Shown in pieces: positions 24,969-33,516 of a stretch of 60,906 bases of DNA (positions within the stretch are counted from its first letter, which is position 1; every line of letters starts with the position of its first letter). Both the position numbers and the translations under genes were made by a program. Location of the stretch: positions 1 to 60,906 of the forward strand of contig JAICSO010000024.1 of NCBI GenBank assembly GCA_025936825.1, read 5' to 3'. The stretch comes from Terriglobales bacterium. Lineage in GTDB: Bacteria; Acidobacteriota; Terriglobia; Terriglobales; Acidobacteriaceae. The notes beneath the pieces are model-generated. The model was not told the DNA's origin and ran no database searches. It saw only the letters and a list, made by a program, of their open reading frames with translations.

Positions 24969-26438
24969 CTACTGACGGCGGATCCTCCGGACTATGTCCA
25001 GCTCATTGAACTTCTTGTCGGGATCGGCCATAAGCGCGGGGAGGAGGGCATGGAAATCTTCTGCCATGCGGGCTATGGTCGCTCGCTCGAACAAATCCGT
25101 ATTGTATTCAAAATACCCGCGCGATTGTGGAGACGAAGGTAACTCCAGCGCGAGGTCGAATTTCGCGGTGTCATTGTCCACCAGATCGAGCGATTCGGTT
25201 TCGAGTCCGGCCAACTCGAGCTTCGCGGGAGCGGCATTCTGTACCCGGAAGTTGACCTGGAAAAGGGCATTCCGGCTCAGATCGCGGGGCGGCCGCACGG
25301 CCTCAACAATCTTTTCGAACGGCAACTCCTGGTTGGCAATCGCCCCGAGCGTCGTCTCGCGGACGCGGGCCATGAGTTCCCGAAATGTCAGCTCTCTGGA
25401 AAGCTTGGTCCGCAGCACCAGCGTGTTGATAAACATTCCAATAATGCTGTCTGTTTCCTTGCGGCGCCCAGCAAAGGGTGAGCCCACGGAAATATCGGTT
25501 TCACCGGTGTAGCAATTCAGGAAGACGTAGAAGCTGGACAGCAGGAGCATGTAAAGCGTAGCTCCGCCTTGCTGGGCAATGCGGTTTGCGGTGGCTAATA
25601 CTTCCTCGCTGAGTGGTACCGCGTACTTTGCGCCGTTCAGTCTCTGCACTGGAGGACGTGAATGATCGGCTGGAAGTTCCAGTTTGGCAGGCGCGCCACC
25701 CAGCTGCTGCTTCCAATGCGAGGTTAATTTCTCCAGAATTTCGCCCTGCAAGTACTTCCTCTGCCAGGTTGCGAAGTCGGCGTACTGCAACGGCGGCTCA
25801 GGCAGGGTGCACTCCTGACCTTCCGAGAACGCGGCGTACAGCGGCGCAAGCTCCTGGTAAAAAATCACCTTCGATCGCAGGTCCCAGGAAATATGGTGCG
25901 AGACGTGAAGCAGGATGTACTCATCGTCGCTGAGGCGATATAAAGTAGTCCGGATTTTCAGGTCTTTGGCCAGGTTGAAAGAGCGTGCGGAGTCTTCTTT
26001 CAGCAGGCCAGGCAGTTTGGCTGTTTTTTCCTCATCCCCCATGCTCCGCAAATCCACCTGACCCATTTCAACCGACCACTGCTTGGCAACCAGTGGAAGT
26101 GGCTGACCTTTGAAATTGACGAATAACGTCCGCAGCACCTCGTGCCGGCCAACGACGTTGTCCAATGCACGTTGCAAAGCAGCCACGTTGAGCGGACCGC
26201 GAATGCGAACCGGATACGGAACGTTGTAGGCGGAAGCGCCGGGGGTGAGCTGATCCACTAGCCACAGTTGCTGCTGACCAAACGACAAGACGCGCGGGTC
26301 TTTGGGGCCACGACGGGGGATCGCAAAAGTCGATTCGGCCGCACGCGCCTGCTTCAGCCGCTGCTGCAGAAGAACCTGCTTTTCAGGCGACAACTGCTGG
26401 ATCTTTTTATCGAGTTCTGCTGAGACGCCGGATTTCAA
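24969..26438 (-). CDS. stand-alone condensation-like protein with HHISWD active site
   Basis: This is a 489-residue single condensation domain. It is preceded by an N-terminal helix rich in Lys/Leu (LSPEKQVLLQQRLKQAR) of the kind seen before C domains as a docking element. C1 is LSFGQQQLWLVDQ. The C3 motif reads H181-H182-I-S-W-D-L, so His and Asp are kept while Gly is Leu. C5 (MFINTLVLRTKL) and the late QVNFRV strand match the neighbouring paralogue. Its start overlaps the stop of the A-T-TE gene by 4 bases (ATGA), so the two are translationally coupled. Confidence 0.86.
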   Translation of the reverse strand: MKSGVSAELDKKIQQLSPEKQVLLQQRLKQARAAESTFAIPRRGPKDPRVLSFGQQQLWLVDQLTPGASAYNVPYPVRIRGPLNVAALQRALDNVVGRHEVLRTLFVNFKGQPLPLVAKQWSVEMGQVDLRSMGDEEKTAKLPGLLKEDSARSFNLAKDLKIRTTLYRLSDDEYILLHVSHHISWDLRSKVIFYQELAPLYAAFSEGQECTLPEPPLQYADFATWQRKYLQGEILEKLTSHWKQQLGGAPAKLELPADHSRPPVQRLNGAKYAVPLSEEVLATANRIAQQGGATLYMLLLSSFYVFLNCYTGETDISVGSPFAGRRKETDSIIGMFINTLVLRTKLSRELTFRELMARVRETTLGAIANQELPFEKIVEAVRPPRDLSRNALFQVNFRVQNAAPAKLELAGLETESLDLVDNDTAKFDLALELPSSPQSRGYFEYNTDLFERATIARMAEDFHALLPALMADPDKKFNELDIVRRIRRQ

Positions 26439-29209
26439 CTGGCCCTGCCCCGCAGACGCGCTCCCCCAGGGAATTCGGCTGCGGCAGCAATAGGACCCGA
26501 CATCTGAGTGAGGTATTTCTCTATCGTTTCTGCCACCATGCCAACCATAGGTTCGTGCATCATTTCACGGGCAGCCGTGCCCTTCACCGGCATTTCGCAA
26601 TTCTGAATGGTGCCATGTACGAAGTGTTTCCAGCCTAAATCTGGATCGCTATACGGTCCGAGGTCGCGGAACAACAGGACGTCCCCCGAATAACTCTGAT
26701 GCCGGTACTGCCTTTCAGCCCGCCCGTTGATCATATAGAAATACGAGTTGCGCAGGAAGTCCGGCATTGGACTCCGATGGTGCAGATAGTAATCATAGAG
26801 GCGCAGACGAATCGGACGGGTAGACCGTCGAACAAAGCGTTCGGTGCTCTGGCGTAGTGCTGTCAAGCGCCATCCGAAGTGACGGCGAGTCCTGCGAGCA
26901 ACAAATCCAACCTTCTCGATTGGGCGAAGATTGCCGAACTCCTCCCAGCGCTGCCGGATTCGCTCCCTGCTTGACGCCGATTCTGCCTCGGCATCTGCGG
27001 TAACCGCGAACTCCGGCGTGCTCGGAGCGTTCAGCATTGCAAGAAGGTCTACTTTCTCCCCCATCCGCAGAAGTTGTTGGGCCATTTCGAAGATGATGAT
27101 CCCACCGAAACACCAACCTGCCAGCAGATAAGGACCATGCGGCTGCACAGTTTGTATCTCCTTGATGTAGTGCGCCGCCATGTCCTCTACGGTGGAGTGG
27201 GGCAGGTCAATCCCAAAAAGCCCCTGGTTTCGCAGTCCGTAGACCGGCCGATTGGGAGCTAGGCGTCGCGCCAAGGGGTAAAAGCCTAGGACGGTACCTG
27301 CGGCTCCGTGGACGCAGAATAAAGGGGTCTTCGTTCCTTGCGACTGAATCGGAACCAACGACGTCCATTTTCGCGCCGGTACATGCTGGTCGCGCAGCAA
27401 AGTGGCGAGCGTTTCGATGGTAGGAGCCTGAAATAGAGGAGCTGTCGGGAGGGCGGATTTCGCCAGTCTCATTTCAATTCGGGTCAGCAATTGTTGCGCC
27501 AGCAGCGAATCGACGCCCAGCTCAAGAATATTGTCGGTGATCCCGATTGGCTTGATCTTAAGTACATGTTCAAAAATCGAAACCAGTTCTTTCTCGAAGG
27601 AATCGCGGGCGGGCACGTGAAGACGCAGCAGGGCGGAGTTGTCCCGCGTGGGCCTGGGAAGGGCTTTTCGATCCACTTTCCCGTTGGGTGTCAAAGGAAG
27701 TGCATCCAGCACCACAAATGCTGCAGGAATCATGTACTCCGGTAATTTGGTTCGCAAAAACTCGCGCAATTTTTTTGTTGCCAGATCCTGGCCTGCAGCG
27801 GCCACGACGTAAGCCGCGAGGCGCTTGTCTCCAGGGGAGTCTTCCCTCGCGATGACCACGCACTGCCGAACAGCCGGGTAGGCATTTAGAACCGATTCGA
27901 CTTCCCCAAGCTCAATGCGGTAGCCGCGAATCTTGACTTGGTGATCTATGCGTCCCAAGAACGCTAGGTCGCCGTCCGGGAGCAGACGCACGAGATCCCC
28001 GGTCTGGTAGAGGCGTGCCCCGGCTTCATGACTCGAATGATCCGGAATGAATTTCTCCCTGGTTAGCTCGTCTCGATTCAGGTATCCGCGTGCAACACCT
28101 TCCCCACCGATCAGGAGTTGTCCTTCCTGCCCTGATGGAACAGGTTTGAGGTGCTCGTCGACAATTTGGAAGTAGGTGTTGCGAACCGCCCGGCCAATGG
28201 GAACGACACCTTCACCCATGGAAGGGACGCGATACAGGCTCGAATATATTGTCGTCTCGGTAGGGCCGTAGCCATTCCACACGGCGCCGCACCCGGCAAC
28301 AAGCGCGTTTGCGACTTCGCGAGGAAACGCTTCGCCTCCACAAACCACCTTCAGTTTCTTGTCCCCCTGCCAACCGGATTCGAGCAGCAGCCGAAAGAGC
28401 GCGGGTGTTCCCTGCAGAAATGTGGCTCCGGTTTCTTGGATCCGCGCCTGAAGCCGCTTGCCGTCTCGGGCGTCGTCCCGATTGACAATCGCGATGCTCG
28501 CACCAGAAACGAGCGGTAAGTAAATTTCCAGCCCGGCGATATCGAAGCTCAAAGTAGTGACCGACGCAAAAACATCGTTTGGCGCAATTTCGGTGGTCGC
28601 CTGCATCGACAGGAGAAGATTCACCACGCTGTGATGCTCGACCTGCACTCCTTTCGGCTTACCTGTGGAACCGGATGTGTAGATCACGTAGGCAAGGTTT
28701 TCTGGCCCGGAAACCGGATCCAGGTTCTCTTCTGAGTAGTTCGCAATCGCAGACCAATGCGCATCGAGCAACAAAATTTCTTGCGTGATGTTCGGAATGC
28801 GTTCAACCCCGTTTTGACGTGCGATCAGCACCCCGCAACCCGAATCGGACAAGATGTAGGAAATCCGATCAGGAGGATATGTCGGGTCGAGAGGAACATA
28901 TGCTCCGCCCGCCTTGAGTACGGCTAATAAGCTGACCACGGCATCCAGCGAATTCTGCAGACAGACTCCGACCAGAGTTTCTTTTGCCACGCTTCGGGCG
29001 CGCAGGCACCGGGCGAGTTGATTGGCGCGGCGGTTCAACTCGCTGTACGTCAACGACCGGCCATTCTCAAAAACTGCTACGGCATCCGGGCCAAGCGCAG
29101 TTCGCTGTTCGAACAGTTCGTGGATGCACAGCTGAGAAGAACCTGGATTTCCGGCATAGGAAGGACTGCCAGGAATCCTCAACTCGAAAGAAGGACGAAA
29201 TTGCGACAT
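26435..29209 (-). CDS. NRPS termination protein A-T-TE with cysteine thioesterase
   Basis: This is a 924-residue protein, first of the minus-strand NRPS operon. The adenylation domain (about 25-530) shows VIYTSGSTGKPKG, NGYGPTET, YQTGD and NGKVDRK. The carrier domain has Ser568 in LELGVDSLLAQQ. The thioesterase domain (about 625-900) has the nucleophile elbow GWCFGG with Cys700 in place of Ser. The code read by eye is D-I-L-Q-V-G-G-I-Y-K. Its opening DILQ matches the glycine code that I know, but the remainder does not match well. There is no condensation domain in cis, so the stand-alone C proteins downstream probably supply it. This is the only thioesterase in the window and it may release the product. 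Confidence 0.88.
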   Translation of the reverse strand: MSQFRPSFELRIPGSPSYAGNPGSSQLCIHELFEQRTALGPDAVAVFENGRSLTYSELNRRANQLARCLRARSVAKETLVGVCLQNSLDAVVSLLAVLKAGGAYVPLDPTYPPDRISYILSDSGCGVLIARQNGVERIPNITQEILLLDAHWSAIANYSEENLDPVSGPENLAYVIYTSGSTGKPKGVQVEHHSVVNLLLSMQATTEIAPNDVFASVTTLSFDIAGLEIYLPLVSGASIAIVNRDDARDGKRLQARIQETGATFLQGTPALFRLLLESGWQGDKKLKVVCGGEAFPREVANALVAGCGAVWNGYGPTETTIYSSLYRVPSMGEGVVPIGRAVRNTYFQIVDEHLKPVPSGQEGQLLIGGEGVARGYLNRDELTREKFIPDHSSHEAGARLYQTGDLVRLLPDGDLAFLGRIDHQVKIRGYRIELGEVESVLNAYPAVRQCVVIAREDSPGDKRLAAYVVAAAGQDLATKKLREFLRTKLPEYMIPAAFVVLDALPLTPNGKVDRKALPRPTRDNSALLRLHVPARDSFEKELVSIFEHVLKIKPIGITDNILELGVDSLLAQQLLTRIEMRLAKSALPTAPLFQAPTIETLATLLRDQHVPARKWTSLVPIQSQGTKTPLFCVHGAAGTVLGFYPLARRLAPNRPVYGLRNQGLFGIDLPHSTVEDMAAHYIKEIQTVQPHGPYLLAGWCFGGIIIFEMAQQLLRMGEKVDLLAMLNAPSTPEFAVTADAEAESASSRERIRQRWEEFGNLRPIEKVGFVARRTRRHFGWRLTALRQSTERFVRRSTRPIRLRLYDYYLHHRSPMPDFLRNSYFYMINGRAERQYRHQSYSGDVLLFRDLGPYSDPDLGWKHFVHGTIQNCEMPVKGTAAREMMHEPMVGMVAETIEKYLTQMSGPIAAAAEFPGGARLRGRAS

Positions 29210-29558
29210 CTGGCACCCGGGAGACAGCTACGCGGCAACGTTGAACCTTGGGTCGTTGCGAAACGCACGGCCCGGAGAAACTTGCGACCAACAGGTATTC
29301 TTACCCAAAACAACCATACTTACGGGTAATAAACACGTAAAAGGCATAGGATTCTTGGATTACAGTCAGAGTTGCTAGTCGGCACCACCGTGAACAGCGG
29401 GTCCAATATCTGGACATTGCTGCTCTTTTGTGAGAACCTTGGCTTGAAAAACATTGGTCCGGCATTCGCGTCTCATCCCCGGAAGACCTGCGAACCGGTG
29501 AGTCGTAATCGTACTTTGCCGTCCTCTCCCTCAAACACAGCGCCTTGATAATGTGCCT
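29210..29558. other. divergent intergenic region between the A-T-TE operon and the ABC exporter
   Basis: This is 349 bases without a convincing gene. It should hold promoters for both directions. Two symmetric elements are visible: TTACCC (29301-29306) facing GGGTAA (29324-29329) across 17 bases, and a small GTCCA-ATATC-TGGAC hairpin at 29401-29415. I do not see clear -35/-10 pairs. Neither element matches the paired sequence found before the other NRPS operons. Confidence 0.4.
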
Positions 29559-30383
29559 ATGAATGGAAGCTACGAGCTTGTCATAAAACCCCGCAGCGGC
29601 TGGCAGCCGATCGACTGGCGTGAGGCCTACCTGCACCGCGAACTGTTGGGGTTCCTGATCTGGCGAGACATCAAGATTCGCTACCGTCAGACCTTGCTGG
29701 GCGGAGTGTGGGCGGTCTTGCAGCCCTTGATGGCAATGCTCATTTTTACTTTTGTTTTCAATCGACTGGCAGGTGTACGAAGTGATGGCCCGCCCTACCC
29801 CCTTTTTGCCTTTGCCGGACTGGCGCCCTGGGTTTTCTTCTCTAACGCCCTCACGGCATCCAGTAACAGTCTGGTATCGAACCAGCAGTTAGTCGCAAAG
29901 ATCTACTTTCCTCGGGTATTCATCCCCATCGGGGCAGTAATGGCGCTGCTCGTGGATCTCGGTTTCAGTCTGTTGCTGTTATTCGTGCTGATGATTAAGT
30001 ATCATTGGCCTCTGACGTTTCATGCGCTGGAGCTGCCGGTGTACATCTTCGCCGCCCTGCTTTCCGCCAGCGGTCTTGGCCTCATCTTCTCGGCCCTGAA
30101 TGTTAATTTCCGAGATATTAAGTACGCAGTCCCTTTCATCATTCAGATGGGACTGTTCGTCACCCCGGTCATTTATCCGGTCAGCTACTTGCCGGCGCGG
30201 CTGCGACCATTGCTGGCCCTCAATCCCATGACAGGCGTAGTCACGGGCTTCCGCTCTGCCCTGCTGGGGACGCCGATGGACATGAGCGTGCTGCGATTGT
30301 CCCTCGTCGTGAGTGTGGTTTTGTTTGCGGTGGGCCTGTTGATCTTCCGCCGGATGGAGCGCCGGTTCGCCGACATAATCTGA
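29559..30383 (+). CDS. Wzm-type ABC-2 exporter permease
   Basis: This is a 274-residue permease of the polysaccharide/O-antigen/teichoic-acid export type. The N-terminal amphipathic stretch (HRELLGFLIWRDIKIRYRQTLLGGVWAVLQPL) and about six membrane helices are typical, ending RRMERRFADII. A GTG at 29553 is an alternative start two codons earlier; neither has a clear ribosome-binding site. Its TGA overlaps the ATG of the ATPase gene by one base (TGATG). It shares the divergent region with the NRPS operon, so it may export the peptide product or a glycan; which one is not decided by the sequence. Confidence 0.87.
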   Translation: MNGSYELVIKPRSGWQPIDWREAYLHRELLGFLIWRDIKIRYRQTLLGGVWAVLQPLMAMLIFTFVFNRLAGVRSDGPPYPLFAFAGLAPWVFFSNALTASSNSLVSNQQLVAKIYFPRVFIPIGAVMALLVDLGFSLLLLFVLMIKYHWPLTFHALELPVYIFAALLSASGLGLIFSALNVNFRDIKYAVPFIIQMGLFVTPVIYPVSYLPARLRPLLALNPMTGVVTGFRSALLGTPMDMSVLRLSLVVSVVLFAVGLLIFRRMERRFADII

Positions 30384-31657
30384 TGCCTCCGATTATTGAA
30401 TTTCGCAACGTTTCGAAGGAGTATCTGTTAGGCGGCGCCGTCCGCCAGCAGGAAACCCTGCGCGAACTGCTCATGCGGAAGTTGCGCCTGGACGGCAAAG
30501 TGGAAGTGGAGGCCGCGGTCAAGCAACGTTTCTGGGCTCTGCGTGACGTCAGCTTCGACGTCAATGAAGGCGAAGTGCTCGGCATCATCGGACGTAACGG
30601 TGCGGGGAAAAGCACCCTCCTCAAGATCCTTTCTCGGATCACCGATCCGACAGAAGGCTCGATTCAGATCCGGGGACGGTTGGCCAGTCTGCTCGAAGTG
30701 GGCACCGGGTTTCATCCCGAACTGACGGGACGCGAAAATATTTTCTTGAACGGTGCCATTCTCGGCATGCGCAGGAGCGAAATCGTTTCCAAGTTCGATG
30801 AGATTGTTGCGTTCTCGGAGGTCGAAAAATTTCTCGACACCCCCGTAAAGCGCTACTCCAGTGGCATGTACGTCAGGCTGGCTTTCTCGGTGGCCGCGCA
30901 CTTGAATCCGGAGATTCTGGTTGTGGACGAAGTACTGGCGGTTGGGGACATGGCGTTCCAGAAGAAATGCCTCGGCAAGATGAGCGAAGTCAGCCAAGGC
31001 GGACGCACCGTGATTTTCGTTTCGCACAACATGGCAGCCGTGCAAAACCTTTGCCAGCGCGGCGTCGTTCTCTCGGGCGGAAAGGTCCTGTTCAACGGAG
31101 GCGCGGAGGACGCGATCCAGCAATATCTTCACAGCGTGGCAGGAACCGCGCAGCAAAGTTCCATCATCGATCTGCTCAATGCCCCGCGCGCAGCGAAGAA
31201 AATTCGACCACGCCTTCTCGAGACTGTCGAGTTCACCACCGATGGGGATGTCGCGATGGCGGGCACCATGCCCATGGGCGCGGGACTAAAAATGCGGATT
31301 CGGTTTAACTTCCCCGACCCGGTAGAGAGCTTCGATGTCGGAATCGGCTTCGACAATGTTTATGGACAGCGGGTATTTACAGCCCACAGTTGCTTCGAAC
31401 CCGAGCGTGATGGCGGCACGCATGTCGGTACGCAGACATTCATCTGCAATATTCCGAGCCTGACGCTCGTCCCGGGAGAATACGTCCTGCGAATCTGGCT
31501 GGACGTGAATCAGCGGGAAGTTGACTTGGTTAATGAAGCGGCTCGCATTCAGGTGATCGAGTCCGATTACTACGGCACTGGGCGCGTCCCCTGGAACGGA
31601 GTGTTCGTTCTCAAGCACCACTGGTATTCGGAACGCGCGAACGGCGCGACTTCCTAG
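30383..31657 (+). CDS. Wzt-type ABC transporter ATPase with C-terminal binding domain
   Basis: This is a 424-residue protein. The ATPase domain has Walker A GRNGAGKSTLLKIL, the signature YSSGMYVRLAFSVAAHL and Walker B EILVVDEVLAVGD, all diagnostic for the Wzt/TagH subfamily. Residues about 280-420 form the extra beta-sandwich Wzt_C domain (KMRIRFNFPDPVESFDVGIGF...), which in O-antigen exporters recognises the terminal modification of the glycan. The presence of this domain argues that the cargo carries a recognisable end group. It overlaps the permease gene by one base. A MaoC-SDR gene follows after 44 bases. Confidence 0.9.
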   Translation: MPPIIEFRNVSKEYLLGGAVRQQETLRELLMRKLRLDGKVEVEAAVKQRFWALRDVSFDVNEGEVLGIIGRNGAGKSTLLKILSRITDPTEGSIQIRGRLASLLEVGTGFHPELTGRENIFLNGAILGMRRSEIVSKFDEIVAFSEVEKFLDTPVKRYSSGMYVRLAFSVAAHLNPEILVVDEVLAVGDMAFQKKCLGKMSEVSQGGRTVIFVSHNMAAVQNLCQRGVVLSGGKVLFNGGAEDAIQQYLHSVAGTAQQSSIIDLLNAPRAAKKIRPRLLETVEFTTDGDVAMAGTMPMGAGLKMRIRFNFPDPVESFDVGIGFDNVYGQRVFTAHSCFEPERDGGTHVGTQTFICNIPSLTLVPGEYVLRIWLDVNQREVDLVNEAARIQVIESDYYGTGRVPWNGVFVLKHHWYSERANGATS

Positions 31658-31701
31658 TACCATCAGTGCTGACTAGGGCACCATGCCTGCCCTAATCCTT
31701 C

Positions 31702-33213
31702 ATGAAGCGAATCCGATTCACGCCAGCGGATGTAGAACTCTTCAGTCGCGCCAGTCACGATCGCAATCCCCTACATCTTTCCGACGAGTACGCGCGCCGC
31801 ACACCTTATGGTGGACGCGTGGTGTTTGGCGTGCTCGATGGGCTTACGGCGATGGGGTCGATTCCCGACCGTCCCGGACAGGTTCTCTCCAGTGTGGAGT
31901 TCGAGTTCTTCGATACTGCGCTGCTGGGGGTCGATTACTCGGTGCGGGTTCATGAGAACGACGATACCGAAGTCGCGGTACAGGTCACAGACGGACGGCG
32001 CCCCGTTCTGGAGGCAGTTCTTGCCTTCACGACACGCAAGCCGGGAACTTGGACTCCGGGGACTCCGCAGGCAAGTGCTACGCAGGCGCGGGAACTGGCG
32101 AGTGCGGAGTTGCCAGTCGGATACCACGTGGACGGAAAGTATGGGCCGCCGGAATCGGTACTCTCTGAGCTGTGTGCCAAGCTTGGCCTGAAGAAGTCCT
32201 GGCTCGCGCCGCAACATGTCGCTGCGCTGATGTGGTCGAGTTATCTCATCGGGATGGAACTTCCCGGAAAACGGGCCTTGTTCTCGCGCCTACGAATCGA
32301 GTTCGAAGATGTTTCCAAGATAAGTTCCCCGTTTGATTACAGCGCCGAGATCACTGCGGTCAGCCCGGTGGGAGAACTAAACATCAAGGGGACCCTGTCC
32401 TCCGGGGGCGACACTTGGGCGACGGCGGAACTCGCCGCGCATGTGCGCGAAGATGTTCCTCCAATCACGGTCGCCAGTGTCGAACGGTTCGCTGGCCGCA
32501 GTGAGTCGCTCAAAGGCAAAGTCGCTCTAGTCACCGGGGCGAGCCGTGGACTTGGATCGGCACTCGTGCACGCGCTGGCCACGCATGGATGCACGGTGGT
32601 GCTTAACTTCGCTCGAAACCGCGCTCTGGCGGAACAGATTCGAGATTCTATTGGCAGCTCGGGCACAGTGGTACTGGAGCAGGGCGATGCCAGAGATCCG
32701 GATTGGTGTCAGGAAGCGGCAGATCGAACCGGCACCCAGTTTGGTCGGCTGGACTTCTTGATCTGCAATGCCTCTCCGGCTCTACTTCCGCTGTGGCTTG
32801 AGGCCGACTCGGCCCGACGAGTGAACGAATTCATCCAAAGCAGCGTGGCACTGGTGAGTTCTCCGATAATGGCCTTCCTGCCGCAAGTTGCAGCAAATAA
32901 AGGCTGGAATGTACTTATTTCGTCCGTTGCTACAACCCAGCCGCATCCCCATTTCCCCCATTACTCAGTCGCGAAGTGCGCGGCGGAGGCACTGATTCGT
33001 TCTGCTGCCACCGAATACCGGAGCGTCAGCTCCCTGATCGTCCGCCCCGCTCGCTTGCTGACGGACCTGACCAACACTCCTCTGGGTCGCAAAGGAGCAA
33101 TGTCTCCCGAGCTGGTGGCCGCTAGCATTGTCAACCGCTTACGGCGAGAGCCGGCTCCAGGCAAGGTCGAAATTCTGGAGCAGTTTGAGTCCATGAACTA
33201 CGGGAATGTCTAG
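31702..33213 (+). CDS. MaoC-like double-hotdog dehydratase fused to a short-chain reductase
   Basis: This is a 503-residue fusion. Residues 1-120 are a MaoC/R-hydratase hotdog with the catalytic D20-x-N-P-x-H25 motif (SHDRNPLHLSDEY) and GGRVVFGVL. Residues about 145-250 look like a second hotdog (RALFSRLRIEFEDVS). Residues about 270-500 are an SDR with TGASRGLG cofactor loop, NAS in place of NAG, and the catalytic Tyr and Lys in HYSVAK. Together these activities could interconvert 3-oxo-, 3-hydroxy- and enoyl-thioesters, so they may make or tailor an acyl unit for the NRPS. It lies between the exporter and the assembly-line genes on the same strand. Confidence 0.8.
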   Translation: MKRIRFTPADVELFSRASHDRNPLHLSDEYARRTPYGGRVVFGVLDGLTAMGSIPDRPGQVLSSVEFEFFDTALLGVDYSVRVHENDDTEVAVQVTDGRRPVLEAVLAFTTRKPGTWTPGTPQASATQARELASAELPVGYHVDGKYGPPESVLSELCAKLGLKKSWLAPQHVAALMWSSYLIGMELPGKRALFSRLRIEFEDVSKISSPFDYSAEITAVSPVGELNIKGTLSSGGDTWATAELAAHVREDVPPITVASVERFAGRSESLKGKVALVTGASRGLGSALVHALATHGCTVVLNFARNRALAEQIRDSIGSSGTVVLEQGDARDPDWCQEAADRTGTQFGRLDFLICNASPALLPLWLEADSARRVNEFIQSSVALVSSPIMAFLPQVAANKGWNVLISSVATTQPHPHFPHYSVAKCAAEALIRSAATEYRSVSSLIVRPARLLTDLTNTPLGRKGAMSPELVAASIVNRLRREPAPGKVEILEQFESMNYGNV

Positions 33214-33314
33214 AAGTTACCTTTCGGCTCACCCAAGAAAGGGTAATGCGTTACACTGCTTTGACATAGGGTTGGGCAAAATTCGTGCCTGGGGTCACAC
33301 AGCTGGGTGTAAAT

Positions 33315-33337
33315 AAGTGCAACTTATTGCACAGTGC
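33315..33337 (+). promoter_or_regulatory. palindromic regulatory motif upstream of the C-TauD operon (copy 1)
   Basis: The 303-base gap before the C-TauD gene holds AAGTG-N6-ATTGCACA-N-TGC. The identical spaced pattern recurs at 55954-55976 before the Pro-module gene. Overlapping dyads are present: GTGCAA/TTGCAC (33317-33332, 4-base centre) and ATAAGT/ACTTAT (33313-33327). A TTGACA sits upstream at 33261-33266 without a good -10. I read it as a shared regulator site about 180 bases before the start codon. Confidence 0.5.
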
Positions 33338-33454
33338 AGCTCCCAAGGCGTACAAGTATAAGAAAACCGAAAACTTCTCTCCATTTCGGTGATTCCGAAG
33401 TGGAATTGTAAGTGCAGGTTGACCTAAAGAACTGTGGTCCCCCCCAGGGAGTGC

Positions 33455-33480
33455 CCTGTCCACAGTGAAGTAGGGACAGG
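33455..33480 (+). other. leader hairpin before the C-TauD gene
   Basis: CCTGTCC (33455-33461) pairs with GGACAGG (33474-33480) across a 12-base loop, ending 36 bases before the ATG. There is no T tract, so it may be a 5' leader structure or a regulator site. It was not found in the second leader. Confidence 0.3.
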
Positions 33481-33516
33481 CGTTTATATCGTCCTGTAAC
33501 CCCTTATTTATCTTCA

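Noticed and set aside
33261-33290. Sigma-70 promoter beginning at TTGACA
   Set aside because: No acceptable -10 box lies 15-19 bases downstream; kept only as a note in the regulatory entry.
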